The notes under the pieces are model-generated. The model ran no database searches. It was not told the origin of the DNA and worked only from the letters and a program-made list of their open reading frames with translations. Both the position numbers and the translations under genes were made by a program. Shown here piece after piece: positions 56,350 through 63,150 of a stretch of DNA of 64,000 bases; position 1 is the stretch's first letter, and every line of letters starts with the position of its first letter. The stretch spans positions 2,976,001-3,040,000 of the forward strand of contig NZ_CP085242.1 of assembly GCF_044810985.1 (NCBI RefSeq), given 5' to 3'. This DNA is from Marinospirillum sp031581385. GTDB lineage: Bacteria; Pseudomonadota; Gammaproteobacteria; Pseudomonadales; Halomonadaceae.

Positions 56350-56449
56350 TGGCAGGCACTGCTTCCCTAACTGAAATGAAGGCACACTTTACGTTTGCGC
56401 AATAAATAAGCAAAATATATCCTGTTAATTCTGAAAATAAGGCCATCTT

Positions 56450-57334
56450 ATGGATATTCGTCCGCTTCGCTATCTGGTTACGGTTGCTGATCTGGGCAGT
56501 TTTACTCTGGCTGCAGAACGTTTGGGTGTGGCTCAGCCCGCAGTCAGTATGTCGATCCGCAATATGGAAAAACAACTGGGTCTGTCTCTTCTGGATCGTG
56601 GAGAAAAAAAGGTCAAGCCAACCGCAGAGGGAGCTTTGTTGCTGGTGCATGCGCGTCGGATACTGAATGAAACCGAAGCTGCGGAGCTGGCCCTGAATGA
56701 AGCGCGCGGGCTGACCAAGGGTGAAGTGCGCATCGGCATTCCCAGTATGCTGGGTTCTTATTACTTCCCGCCGATTCTGATGGCCTTCAAACACCGCCAC
56801 CAGAACCTCAACCTGGCTGTATTTGAAGACGGCACGCGCAGTATTCAGAAAAAAATCCGTGAAGGGACTCTGGATGTGGGAGTCATCGTTGCCGATCGCG
56901 TACCCAATGATCTGGAAGCAGTGCCTTTTCTGCGCGAAGAAATGGTCGTTTGCGTGCCTTCGGATCACCCCTTTGCCGAACAGGAATTCGTCACCTATGA
57001 AGAGTTTCTGCAGGAAGAATTGGTGCTTTTCAAGGAAGGCTATTTCCACCGCGAATTCATAGACCGGATCTGCGAAAAATCCGGCATGGAGCCTCGGGTG
57101 GCTTTTGAATCCAACCTCATTCCCCTCACCAAATCCATTGTTCGCCAGGGTTTTGGAATCACGGTCTTCCTCAAACTGGTTTTAAAGGATGAACCGGATC
57201 TGGTGGCCGTTCCCTTCAAGGAACCGGTGTTTCTGGATATGTCCATTGCCTGGAAAAAAGGGGCCTACCAGTCGATTGCCGACCGGGCTTTTGTTGATTT
57301 TCTGCTGGAACATGCCGAAGTGGCGGCGGATTAA
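56450..57334 (+). CDS. LysR-family transcriptional regulator
   Basis: A 294-residue regulator with the N-terminal winged HTH (MDIRPLRYLVTVADLGSFTL, AAERLGVAQPAVSMSIRNME) and a type 2 periplasmic-binding-like effector domain (GEVRIGIPSML to VDFLLEHAE). Probably controls the divergent MFS gene. AT-rich intergenic sequence carries no operator I can single out with confidence. Confidence 0.92.
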   Translation: MDIRPLRYLVTVADLGSFTLAAERLGVAQPAVSMSIRNMEKQLGLSLLDRGEKKVKPTAEGALLLVHARRILNETEAAELALNEARGLTKGEVRIGIPSMLGSYYFPPILMAFKHRHQNLNLAVFEDGTRSIQKKIREGTLDVGVIVADRVPNDLEAVPFLREEMVVCVPSDHPFAEQEFVTYEEFLQEELVLFKEGYFHREFIDRICEKSGMEPRVAFESNLIPLTKSIVRQGFGITVFLKLVLKDEPDLVAVPFKEPVFLDMSIAWKKGAYQSIADRAFVDFLLEHAEVAAD

Positions 57335-57658
57335 AAACCTTTGACTACAAAAGCTTATAAACTGCTTGTTGTGCGGAAGTTTGTATACCAGCTTTACAGT
57401 TAAAATAGATCACAAATCTCATTATTTGGTTACTGGACTGGTTCTGACACTCCGGTTATAAGAGTTTCTGGATTTAAGTGAGGAAGTTTTTTCTGGCATT
57501 GCAATGGGAGTGTCAGGGAGTTGTATCCAGCCAGCCCCCTTATAAAATCGGCCGACTACTTACATATACCTGATGCCTCCACCGGCAATGTTTACTGGGT
57601 GCATGGTCTTTTGCATCAAGGAAGAACCACTGCATTCAAACCAACCGGGAGAGGTAAA
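57335..57658 (+). other. 324-base non-coding leader with a long-range inverted repeat
   Basis: AT-rich sequence between lysR and the next small gene. No credible gene. Perfect 10-base arms CTGACACTCC (57444-57453) and GGAGTGTCAG (57507-57516) enclose 53 bases. A weak -10-like TTAAAATAG lies near 57401. A reading frame from 57521 runs in frame into the downstream protein but has no ribosome site and unlike composition, so I treat it as leader. Confidence 0.5.
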
Positions 57659-57946
57659 ATGATATTCAAACGTATTGCAGTGGCAGCAATGGTTGCTGTC
57701 TCTTTTGGAGTTGCTGCAGATTCGATTCCAGGAGCCAGTGTGGAACAGTCGGATGATGAACTGCATCTAGGTATTTACAATACATCACAGAAAAACGTTG
57801 TCTTGTCTGTGGATCAGGTGGAAGTGTCCCTGAAGCCTGATTCTGCCTTGTCGTATGACTGCGGCGGTAACCTGTATCTGATCATTGAATTGCCGGACAG
57901 TCTGGACTATCACCCGATTGCTTGTTCTAGCAAAATTATTTTCTGA
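57659..57946 (+). CDS. Small exported protein of unknown function
   Basis: A 95-residue protein with a signal peptide (MIFKRIAVAAMVAVSFGVAA, cleavage near residue 20-21). The mature part is acidic with two Cys (YDCGG and IACSS) that could form a disulfide. I recognise no family. The ATG at 57659 is preceded by GGAGAGG. It starts a two-gene unit with the following lipoprotein gene, eight bases further on. AT-rich relative to neighbours. Confidence 0.7.
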   Translation: MIFKRIAVAAMVAVSFGVAADSIPGASVEQSDDELHLGIYNTSQKNVVLSVDQVEVSLKPDSALSYDCGGNLYLIIELPDSLDYHPIACSSKIIF

Positions 57947-57954
57947 AGGGAATC

Positions 57955-58269
57955 ATGATGATGAAAAATAAATGGTTGGCTGTAATGTTGTTGGGGCTGG
58001 TTATTGGGCTTTCCGGTTGTCTCGAAGAAGATGTGGATAACAATGGTAAGTACAGTTCATGTGAGATATCCACCTTGTTTAACGACTGGAGTGGAACTAA
58101 CTATTACTCTGAGGCGACTTCAAAGTGTTGGAATATTTCTGGTGGTGGTTATACCAGCAGTCAGAAAGCTCTCGATTGGTGTACAGATAAAGCTAGGGAT
58201 TATCTAACTGATCGTGGTTACACAGGTTCCTCGTTTGGGGTTAAGGTAAATTCCTCAAGCTGTCAATAA
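57955..58269 (+). CDS. Small lipoprotein of unknown function
   Basis: A 104-residue protein with signal peptide and lipobox LSGC (lipid Cys at about 22). The mature part is Ser/Thr/Tyr-rich with four further Cys (SSCEIS, SKCWNIS, DWCTDK, SSSCQ), consistent with two disulfides in the periplasm or outer membrane. Repeated aromatic/Gly motifs (GGGYTSSQ, DRGYTGSS). No family recognised. Good ribosome site GAAGGG before the ATG. AT-rich. Confidence 0.75.
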   Translation: MMMKNKWLAVMLLGLVIGLSGCLEEDVDNNGKYSSCEISTLFNDWSGTNYYSEATSKCWNISGGGYTSSQKALDWCTDKARDYLTDRGYTGSSFGVKVNSSSCQ

Positions 58270-58270
58270 A

Positions 58271-58338
58271 GTGGCTGAGGCTTGACTCAAGCCACAGCCA
58301 CACCTTTGATCAGGGCGTAAATGCCCTGATCTTTCTTT
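58271..58338 (+). terminator. Two hairpins ending the lipoprotein transcript, inside the modC 3' end
   Basis: First hairpin: GTGGCTGAGGCTTGA and TCAAGCCACAGCCAC (58271-58301) with one A/A mismatch and a single-base loop. Second: GATCAGGGC (58308-58316) and GCCCTGATC (58323-58331) followed by TTTCTTT. The second fits an intrinsic terminator for the plus strand; both lie within or at the end of the convergent modC. Confidence 0.65.
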
Positions 58339-59351
58339 AAAGCCATTCGTTCCACTGAGCGTCGGTAGACGCGAGCTAGTAGGCATTGTTCCCCCAGTTG
58401 CAGGCGCACCAGGGCCTGGCTGGGGTTGGGGTCCGGCTGGATATCCAGCAGTTGGGTGTGCAGGCAGTTCAACAGGCTGATATCCGGCGGGGGTGTTAAA
58501 GCCAGAACAACATCCCGGGCGAGAATTCTGACGCGGGTTTTTTGACCGGGTTGTAAGTTGCTGCGACTGATCAGCAAAGACTGGCTTTCCACCGCCACTT
58601 CACTGAGTCCATCCCCCGAATCCGCCTGAAGGGCGCGACCATGAAGTACGCTGGAAGCGGTATCTGTCTGGATGAAGGGCAGGGCCGGATCGGTCAGCAG
58701 TTGTTGCAAGTTGCCCTGAGCCGTCACCTTGCCTGCTTCCAGCAGAACCAGATGATCCGCCAGGCGGGTGACTTCTTCAATGGCATGGCTGACATAGATG
58801 ATGGGTACTTCCAGCTCATCTCGTAGACGCTCCAGAAACGGCAGGATTTCCGCCTTGCTCTCGACATCCAGGGAAGCCATGGGCTCATCCATCAACAGCA
58901 GTTGCGGGCTGGTCAGCAGTGCTCGCCCTATGGCCACGCGCTGGCGCTGCCCTCCAGAAAGCTGATCCGGGTAGCGTTCCAAAAAATCTTCAAGGCCTAG
59001 CAGCGCAATGACCTGCTGAGGTTGTAGTTGGCGCTCACTATCAGGGATGCGTCGATAACCGTATTCAAGATTCTTTCTGACCTTCATGTGGGGAAAAAGA
59101 CTGGCTTCCTGAAAGACATAACTCAGTGGGCGCTTGTGAGTGGGCACCAGGGTTCGTGGGTTCTGCCAGACCTGACCTCGAAAGCTCAGGCGACTCCCCG
59201 GCTGCACTTCCAGCCCGGCAAGCAAACGCAGCAGTGTGGTTTTGCCGGAGCCGGAACGCCCGAACAAAGCGGTGATTCCCTGAGTCGGCAGTTGCAGGTG
59301 CACATCCAGTTCAAAAGAGTCTCGGGGCAGCTTGAAGTCGGCCAGCATCAT
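58287..59351 (-). CDS. modC: Molybdate ABC transporter ATP-binding protein
   Basis: A 354-residue ATPase of the molybdate importer. Walker A GRSGSGKTTLLR, signature LSGGQRQRVAIGRALL, Walker B LLMDEPMASLD, switch His in IIYVSHAIEEV, and a C-terminal TOBE/MOP domain (about 290-350) that binds molybdate in this family. The start overlaps the modB stop by 4 bases. Its position next to the nif genes points to supply of Mo for FeMo-cofactor. Confidence 0.95.
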   Translation of the reverse strand: MMLADFKLPRDSFELDVHLQLPTQGITALFGRSGSGKTTLLRLLAGLEVQPGSRLSFRGQVWQNPRTLVPTHKRPLSYVFQEASLFPHMKVRKNLEYGYRRIPDSERQLQPQQVIALLGLEDFLERYPDQLSGGQRQRVAIGRALLTSPQLLLMDEPMASLDVESKAEILPFLERLRDELEVPIIYVSHAIEEVTRLADHLVLLEAGKVTAQGNLQQLLTDPALPFIQTDTASSVLHGRALQADSGDGLSEVAVESQSLLISRSNLQPGQKTRVRILARDVVLALTPPPDISLLNCLHTQLLDIQPDPNPSQALVRLQLGEQCLLARVYRRSVERMALKKDQGIYALIKGVAVA

Positions 59352-60028
59352 AGACTCACCACCTTAAAGCGCCGGTTCAGCGCAAAAACAGCCAACAGTA
59401 ACGCGAAGGAAGCCATCACCAGAATCAGGGATAACTGGTGGGCAGCTCTATAGTCCATGGCTTCAACATGATCATAAATGGCAATGGAAGCCACCTGGGT
59501 GCGACCGGGAATATTGCCCCCGATCATCAGAATCATGCCAAATTCCCCCAGGGTATGCGCGAAAGAAAGCACGCTGGCCGTCAGAAAACCCCGTCGTGAC
59601 AGCGGCAAGACCACTGAGAAAAACCGATCCAAAGGAGAAGCCCGCAGGGTGGCAGCGACTTCCAATACCCGCCCTCCCGCCGTGGTAAAGGCATTCTGCA
59701 GGGGTTGCACCACAAAGGGCAGGGAAAAGAGCATGGAACCCACCACCAGCCCGGAAAAGCTGAAAGCCAGGTGATTCATGCCGATGGATTCCAGAAAACC
59801 ACCCAGAGCACCCTGAGGCCCTAAGAGTATCAGCAGATAAAAACCCATGACTGTGGGTGGTAGTACCAGGGGCAAGGCAACCAGCGCCTCCACCAGTACC
59901 TTGGCGCGACTGTGAGTGTGGGCCAGCCACCAGGCCAGAGGTGCGCAGATGAGCAAAAGCAAAAGGGTACTGATAATTGCCAATTTCAGGGTAATCCATA
60001 GGGCTGTCAGGTCGGCTTCAGAAATCAT
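59348..60028 (-). CDS. modB: Molybdate ABC transporter permease
   Basis: A 226-residue inner-membrane permease with five or six helices. The EAA loop reads EVAATLRASPLDRFFSVVLP, the contact site for ModC. FAHTLGEFGMILMIGGNIPG near the C terminus is typical of ModB. Overlaps modC by 4 bases. Separated from modA by an unusually long 153-base gap. Confidence 0.95.
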   Translation of the reverse strand: MISEADLTALWITLKLAIISTLLLLLICAPLAWWLAHTHSRAKVLVEALVALPLVLPPTVMGFYLLILLGPQGALGGFLESIGMNHLAFSFSGLVVGSMLFSLPFVVQPLQNAFTTAGGRVLEVAATLRASPLDRFFSVVLPLSRRGFLTASVLSFAHTLGEFGMILMIGGNIPGRTQVASIAIYDHVEAMDYRAAHQLSLILVMASFALLLAVFALNRRFKVVSL

Positions 60029-60181
60029 TGACGTACCTATTCTGATTTATCTGCAAGCAACCACGACAAGGTGTCTGGCGACAAGCGAAGCAGGGACTGC
60101 GCAGCGCCGGAGTTTTGTCCAGGGATAGGACAAACCGACGGAAAGTCAGATTCCTTGTGGTAGTGGTTGTGTGAAACTTGC
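60029..60181. repeat. Spacer with inverted repeats between modA and modB
   Basis: Contains TCTGGCG (60074-60080) facing CGCCGGA (60105-60111; one G-T pair) and a perfect hairpin TTTGTCC (60114-60120)/GGACAAA (60128-60134). No gene. Could stabilise or attenuate the modA portion of the transcript or be a REP-like insertion. No T run, so not a classical terminator. Confidence 0.45.
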
Positions 60182-60928
60182 TCAGAATCCATATCCCGCC
60201 GCCCTGATTACCGCCTGAGCTTCTTCACTCTGCAGCCAGTCCAGAAACTGCTGACCAGCCTTTTGTTGAGGGGAGGAGGTCAAGACTACGGCCTGCTGTT
60301 CCAGCGGGGTATAAAGTTCCGTTGGAGGTTGCCAGCTAGTGCCCCGCGTACTGCCATCTTCTTCAATAATCTGAGCCAGAGCCAGGAATCCGGCCTGGGC
60401 AGTACCGCTGGTGACATATTGCAAAGCCTGGGTGAGGTTTTCGGCCTGGGCAATTTTTTCCTTCTGCCGCAGGTCTTCATACATCCCCAGTTGCTGCATC
60501 ACTTCTACAGCGGCAGCCCCATAGGGTGCGGTACGGGGATTAACCAGGGCCAGATACTCCAGCTCTTCAGACTTCAGAATACGGCCTTCATCCAGGGGTG
60601 AATCCAGGGTACTCCACAAGACCAGCACACCCTGAGCATAGGTAAAACGTGATTCCGGCAGGGCCAGACCTTCATCCACCAACCGCTGCGGCCGGGCCTT
60701 GTCGGCAGCCAGAAAAACATCAAAAGGAGCTCCATTGACGATCTGGGCATAGTGTCGCCCGGTGGAACCTGAGCTGATTCGCAGTGTCTGGCCGGAATCT
60801 GCTTCATAAAGGGGCGCTAATTCATTCAAAGTACCCAGAAAATTGGAAGCGACTGCCACACGCAGTTCACCCCAGGCTAATGCGGGCAGTAGCAGAATAA
60901 GAAGGAAGCAGCTGATGGCTCTGAACAT
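60182..60928 (-). CDS. modA: Molybdate ABC transporter substrate-binding protein
   Basis: A 248-residue periplasmic binding protein. Signal peptide at 1-20 (ends LAWG). The ligand pocket segments are VAVASNFLGTLNELA, ISSGSTGRHYAQI and FDVFLAADKARPQ, where Ser residues coordinate molybdate in ModA. First gene of modABC, with a sigma-54 promoter upstream. No ModE box was recognised. Confidence 0.95.
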   Translation of the reverse strand: MFRAISCFLLILLLPALAWGELRVAVASNFLGTLNELAPLYEADSGQTLRISSGSTGRHYAQIVNGAPFDVFLAADKARPQRLVDEGLALPESRFTYAQGVLVLWSTLDSPLDEGRILKSEELEYLALVNPRTAPYGAAAVEVMQQLGMYEDLRQKEKIAQAENLTQALQYVTSGTAQAGFLALAQIIEEDGSTRGTSWQPPTELYTPLEQQAVVLTSSPQQKAGQQFLDWLQSEEAQAVIRAAGYGF

Positions 60929-60972
60929 GGTAGGGCTCCATTTGGCTCAGTAAAACATTTGCCAGTCACTCG

Positions 60973-60988
60973 TGCAATTGTGGTGCCA
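60973..60988 (-). promoter_or_regulatory. Sigma-54 promoter of modABC
   Basis: Minus strand: TGGCACCACAATTGCA, differing from TGGCACGNNNNTTGCW at one base. GG at -24 and GC at -12 are correctly spaced; expected transcription start near 60962, about 34 bases before the modA ATG. No TGT-N10-ACA NifA site was found within about 200 bases upstream. Confidence 0.85.
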
Positions 60989-60992
60989 AACA

Positions 60993-61021
60993 GAAAACCG
61001 CACCCTCTCCAGGGGTGCGGT
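60993..61021 (-). terminator. Terminator of the FeSII gene
   Basis: On the minus strand ACCGCACCC, a six-base loop, then GGGTGCGGTTTTC: a 9-10 bp stem followed by four T. It separates the ferredoxin gene from the modA promoter just downstream. Confidence 0.8.
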
Positions 61022-61041
61022 CTGGTCAAGCCGTTTATCCA

Positions 61042-61401
61042 CTATTCACTGGGATATTCCACGAGAACATCTTCATCGCGCAAAATCATCTGGCAGGCCA
61101 GGCGCCAGGGGGATGGCGGAATATCATCCACCAGCATTTTTTCGACCTGGGCATCGTTGATCTTGCCCATTTCCTTGAGAACAGCGGTTTCACGGGGATT
61201 CAGGGGGCCACCCATGGGACGGGATTTGTCCAGAGTGGTGACTTCGACCAGGCAGGTGCCGCATTCACCATTTTGACAACCAAAATCTATGGGTATGTGG
61301 TTTTCCTTGGCCATTTGCAGGATGGTTTGTTTGTGGCTGCCAGCAACGGCATAGGTGGTTTTGTCCTGATGCAGGCTGCTTTTGAAAGTTACTTTTGCCA
61401 T
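61042..61401 (-). CDS. 2Fe-2S ferredoxin, Shethna FeSII-like nitrogenase-protective protein
   Basis: A 119-residue plant-type [2Fe-2S] ferredoxin. Cluster ligands Cys42, Cys47, Cys50 (CxxxxCxxC) and Cys103 in WRLACQM. The insert between Cys50 and Cys103 and the ending IPPSPWRLACQ...DEDVLVEY match Azotobacter Shethna protein II, which binds oxidised nitrogenase and shields it from oxygen (conformational protection). Position next to mod and nif genes supports this. It has its own terminator, and a weaker -24/-12 element lies at 61465-61480. Confidence 0.87.
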   Translation of the reverse strand: MAKVTFKSSLHQDKTTYAVAGSHKQTILQMAKENHIPIDFGCQNGECGTCLVEVTTLDKSRPMGGPLNPRETAVLKEMGKINDAQVEKMLVDDIPPSPWRLACQMILRDEDVLVEYPSE

Positions 61402-61464
61402 GGGTTCTCTTCCTCATCGGTTAGGGAGTGGGCTGTCCCCGAGCAGGACAGCTGGAAGTCCTGG

Positions 61465-61480
61465 CGCAAGATTTATACCA
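61465..61480 (-). promoter_or_regulatory. Possible sigma-54 promoter of the FeSII gene
   Basis: Minus strand: TGGTATAAATCTTGCG. GG and TTGC have the right spacing but CAC of the -24 element is lost. Expected start near 61454, 53 bases before the ATG. Weaker than the other three in this cluster. Confidence 0.5.
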
Positions 61481-61560
61481 GAGAACCGGATGTGTTGGAT
61501 GGCAGGTTTTGCAAGGCGGGTACGCAAAGTAGAAGGAATCAGGTTTGTTGTTAAGAACAC

Positions 61561-61605
61561 TTTTTGTCGGGTTTGCTGGGGTTTTTGCAACAAACCCGAC
61601 AAAAA
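61561..61605. repeat. 15-bp perfect inverted repeat downstream of the hemerythrin gene
   Basis: TTTTTGTCGGGTTTG (61561-61575) and CAAACCCGACAAAAA (61591-61605) enclose a 15-base loop. Situated between the hemerythrin stop (61611) and the FeSII promoter region. It has T before and A after on both strands, so it is not a standard terminator despite its place. Confidence 0.75.
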
Positions 61606-61610
61606 AGGGG

Positions 61611-62042
61611 TCAGGCAACCTGGCTGGTCTGCAGGGGTGTTTTCCAGCAGGTGGTATGGCGAAGATGGTGGGCCAGAGGGTCGTCCCAGCTTTGCTGGTG
61701 TTCATCCTGCCAACTGCAAAGCTGTACATGCAGATCCAGAGGGTTCAGCTCCATACCCAGCTCAAGCTGCTGTTGCTGATGCGTCAAGAGTGAAAGCAAC
61801 TGTTGATGCTGGCTGCGGTGGGCATCATAGCCGGAGTACTGGGTGGCCAGCATAAAGCGCTCTTCCTGATCAAAGTGATCACGTGCATGCATCACCAGAT
61901 TGTTGAGCAGGCAGGGTAGCGCTGTTTTGGAAACCAGTGGCAGGGCTCCCAGCAAAGCGGTAAACAAATGATGTGCCTTGTCCATGGCTGGTAAATCATA
62001 GTGCTGCAGTCTCAGAGTGGGCGTGATATCAGGCATGGGCAT
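61611..62042 (-). CDS. Bacterial hemerythrin-like protein
   Basis: A 143-residue O2-binding-type four-helix protein. The diiron ligands are all in place: His24/25, His52-His56-x3-Glu60, His75-x3-His79 and His115-x4-Asp120. No signal peptide. The ATG at 62042 (or the one at 62036) overlaps the stop of the SIR2-like gene by 14 bases, so the two are translated together. Next to nifH it may buffer or deliver O2, sense it, or sequester it; hemerythrins are known in microaerobic and nif settings. Confidence 0.85.
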   Translation of the reverse strand: MPMPDITPTLRLQHYDLPAMDKAHHLFTALLGALPLVSKTALPCLLNNLVMHARDHFDQEERFMLATQYSGYDAHRSQHQQLLSLLTHQQQQLELGMELNPLDLHVQLCSWQDEHQQSWDDPLAHHLRHTTCWKTPLQTSQVA

Positions 62043-62883
62043 TGACCTCGGTTAATACAGCATTTAGGCAGTCTTGATGGCTCAGGTTGAGTACTTCAAA
62101 ACCCTGGCGTTCTAGAAATCGGGCTTCTTTGGGTGTGGGATCCTGGATACAGGCCCATCCTGCCGGATGACCGGCATCGTAAACAATGTCATTAATCAAC
62201 ATTCTGGGTGTATCCCGATCCAGTTTCAAACCCAGCAACAGGTATTGGCAGCCCTTGCGCTTTTGCTTGAGAAAAGGCGGCATGCCAAAGCCACCCATCA
62301 GTTCGGTCAGATAGTCGACATAGTCCGCATCCGAGGCAATATAAAGTGATTCCGGAACAGGGGTGCCCACGGGTTTGAAAAGAATCGGCAGACTGGAATC
62401 AACCGTTTCCAGGGTCACTGGATAATAAGCCTCACCATCATGTTGAAAAAGCCGGTAGCGCTCAGTGCCGCCGCCAATCCGTGCCACACCCACCACCAGC
62501 AGATGCGGTGTCCGGCTCCAGAAATTCTGGAGCTGGGTGTCCCGGTTGAGGTCGATCAGATAATCAAAGCCGGCTCCGGCCAACTGCTGGTGAAAGCTTG
62601 AAGCACTCCATTGCGTGTCTCTGTAGGTGGTGTCCAGAAAGCGGGTGACGGCTTTGCGCCCGCGCTTCAGTTCAATGTTCATGGCCGCCCTGGGAAACTC
62701 ATACATCAGCTTGGGGGCCATGGGGCGGCCATTATTCATGGCAATAATCAGGCTGTCACTGTCCGCAGGCATGGCATTGCCCTGGGTGTCCGTGATGCCT
62801 TCCAGGGCCTGGTGCCCCAGAACCGGTACACAGCGGCCTGCTTCCAGGGCATCTAACAGGCTTTTCGGTAAAAGCTGGGTCAT
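62029..62883 (-). CDS. SIR2-like domain protein linked to nif genes
   Basis: A 284-residue soluble protein of the SIR2_2 type. Seen: N-terminal VPVLGHQAL, the FDYLIDLNRD strand where SIR2 domains have the TTNYD/LIDTNYD type motif, ILFKPVGTPVPESLYIASDADY where the relatives have KLHG...SLV(L/I)T..DY, and YLLLGLKLDRDTPRMLI where they have FLGYSLxDxxxR. Such domains are NAD hydrolases or deacylases; the catalytic His of the HG motif is not obvious (KPVG), so activity is uncertain. Start ATG 62883 has AGGAG seven bases before. It is transcribed from a sigma-54 promoter divergent from nifH. Confidence 0.78.
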   Translation of the reverse strand: MTQLLPKSLLDALEAGRCVPVLGHQALEGITDTQGNAMPADSDSLIIAMNNGRPMAPKLMYEFPRAAMNIELKRGRKAVTRFLDTTYRDTQWSASSFHQQLAGAGFDYLIDLNRDTQLQNFWSRTPHLLVVGVARIGGGTERYRLFQHDGEAYYPVTLETVDSSLPILFKPVGTPVPESLYIASDADYVDYLTELMGGFGMPPFLKQKRKGCQYLLLGLKLDRDTPRMLINDIVYDAGHPAGWACIQDPTPKEARFLERQGFEVLNLSHQDCLNAVLTEVNAHA

Positions 62884-62924
62884 GGTTCTACTCCTGAGTC
62901 GGGTCATAAGGTTGCAGAAGTCTG

Positions 62925-62940
62925 AGCAATTCCCATGCCA
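62925..62940 (-). promoter_or_regulatory. Sigma-54 promoter of the SIR2-hemerythrin operon
   Basis: Minus strand: TGGCATGGGAATTGCT, one mismatch to TGGCACGNNNNTTGCW. Expected transcription start near 62914, about 30 bases before the ATG at 62883. Confidence 0.82.
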
Positions 62941-62951
62941 TGGCTCTTTGT

Positions 62952-62967
62952 TGTCGTCAGTGCGACA
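62952..62967. promoter_or_regulatory. NifA upstream activator site
   Basis: TGT-N10-ACA, exact. Its centre is about 105 bases upstream of the nifH -24 element, a normal NifA distance. It lies only about 45 bases from the start point of the divergent SIR2 operon, which is short. A second, imperfect copy TGT-N10-ACT is at 62981-62996. Confidence 0.8.
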
Positions 62968-63034
62968 AGTAAAAAAGTTTTGTCGTCTCCTATACTTCCC
63001 TACAAAAAGAGTGGTTATTTGTAATTTATATAAA

Positions 63035-63047
63035 AAACAATAGCTTG
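63035..63047 (+). promoter_or_regulatory. Possible IHF site in the nifH promoter
   Basis: AAACAATAGCTTG differs from WATCAANNNNTTR at one base, in AT-rich sequence between the NifA site and the -24/-12 element, where IHF bends DNA in many nifH promoters. Confidence 0.5.
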
Positions 63048-63063
63048 TATTTTATTGGCAGGC

Positions 63064-63079
63064 TGGCACGTGCCTTGCG
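63064..63079 (+). promoter_or_regulatory. Sigma-54 promoter of nifH
   Basis: TGGCACGTGCCTTGCG: matches TGGCACGNNNNTTGCW except the last base. Expected start near 63090, leaving a ~60-base leader before the ATG at 63151. Confidence 0.93.
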
Positions 63080-63150
63080 ATTACCTAAGCAGCGGCGGAG
63101 ATAGCTTCGTCACTAGTACCTAAATTTGTGTACCTATGAGGAGAAAGACA

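Noticed and set aside
57521..57658. N-terminal extension of the small exported protein
   Set aside because: It would hide the signal peptide; the internal ATG has GGAGAGG before it.
61561..61605. Intrinsic terminator for the hemerythrin operon
   Set aside because: No T run follows the stem on the minus strand; kept as a repeat only.
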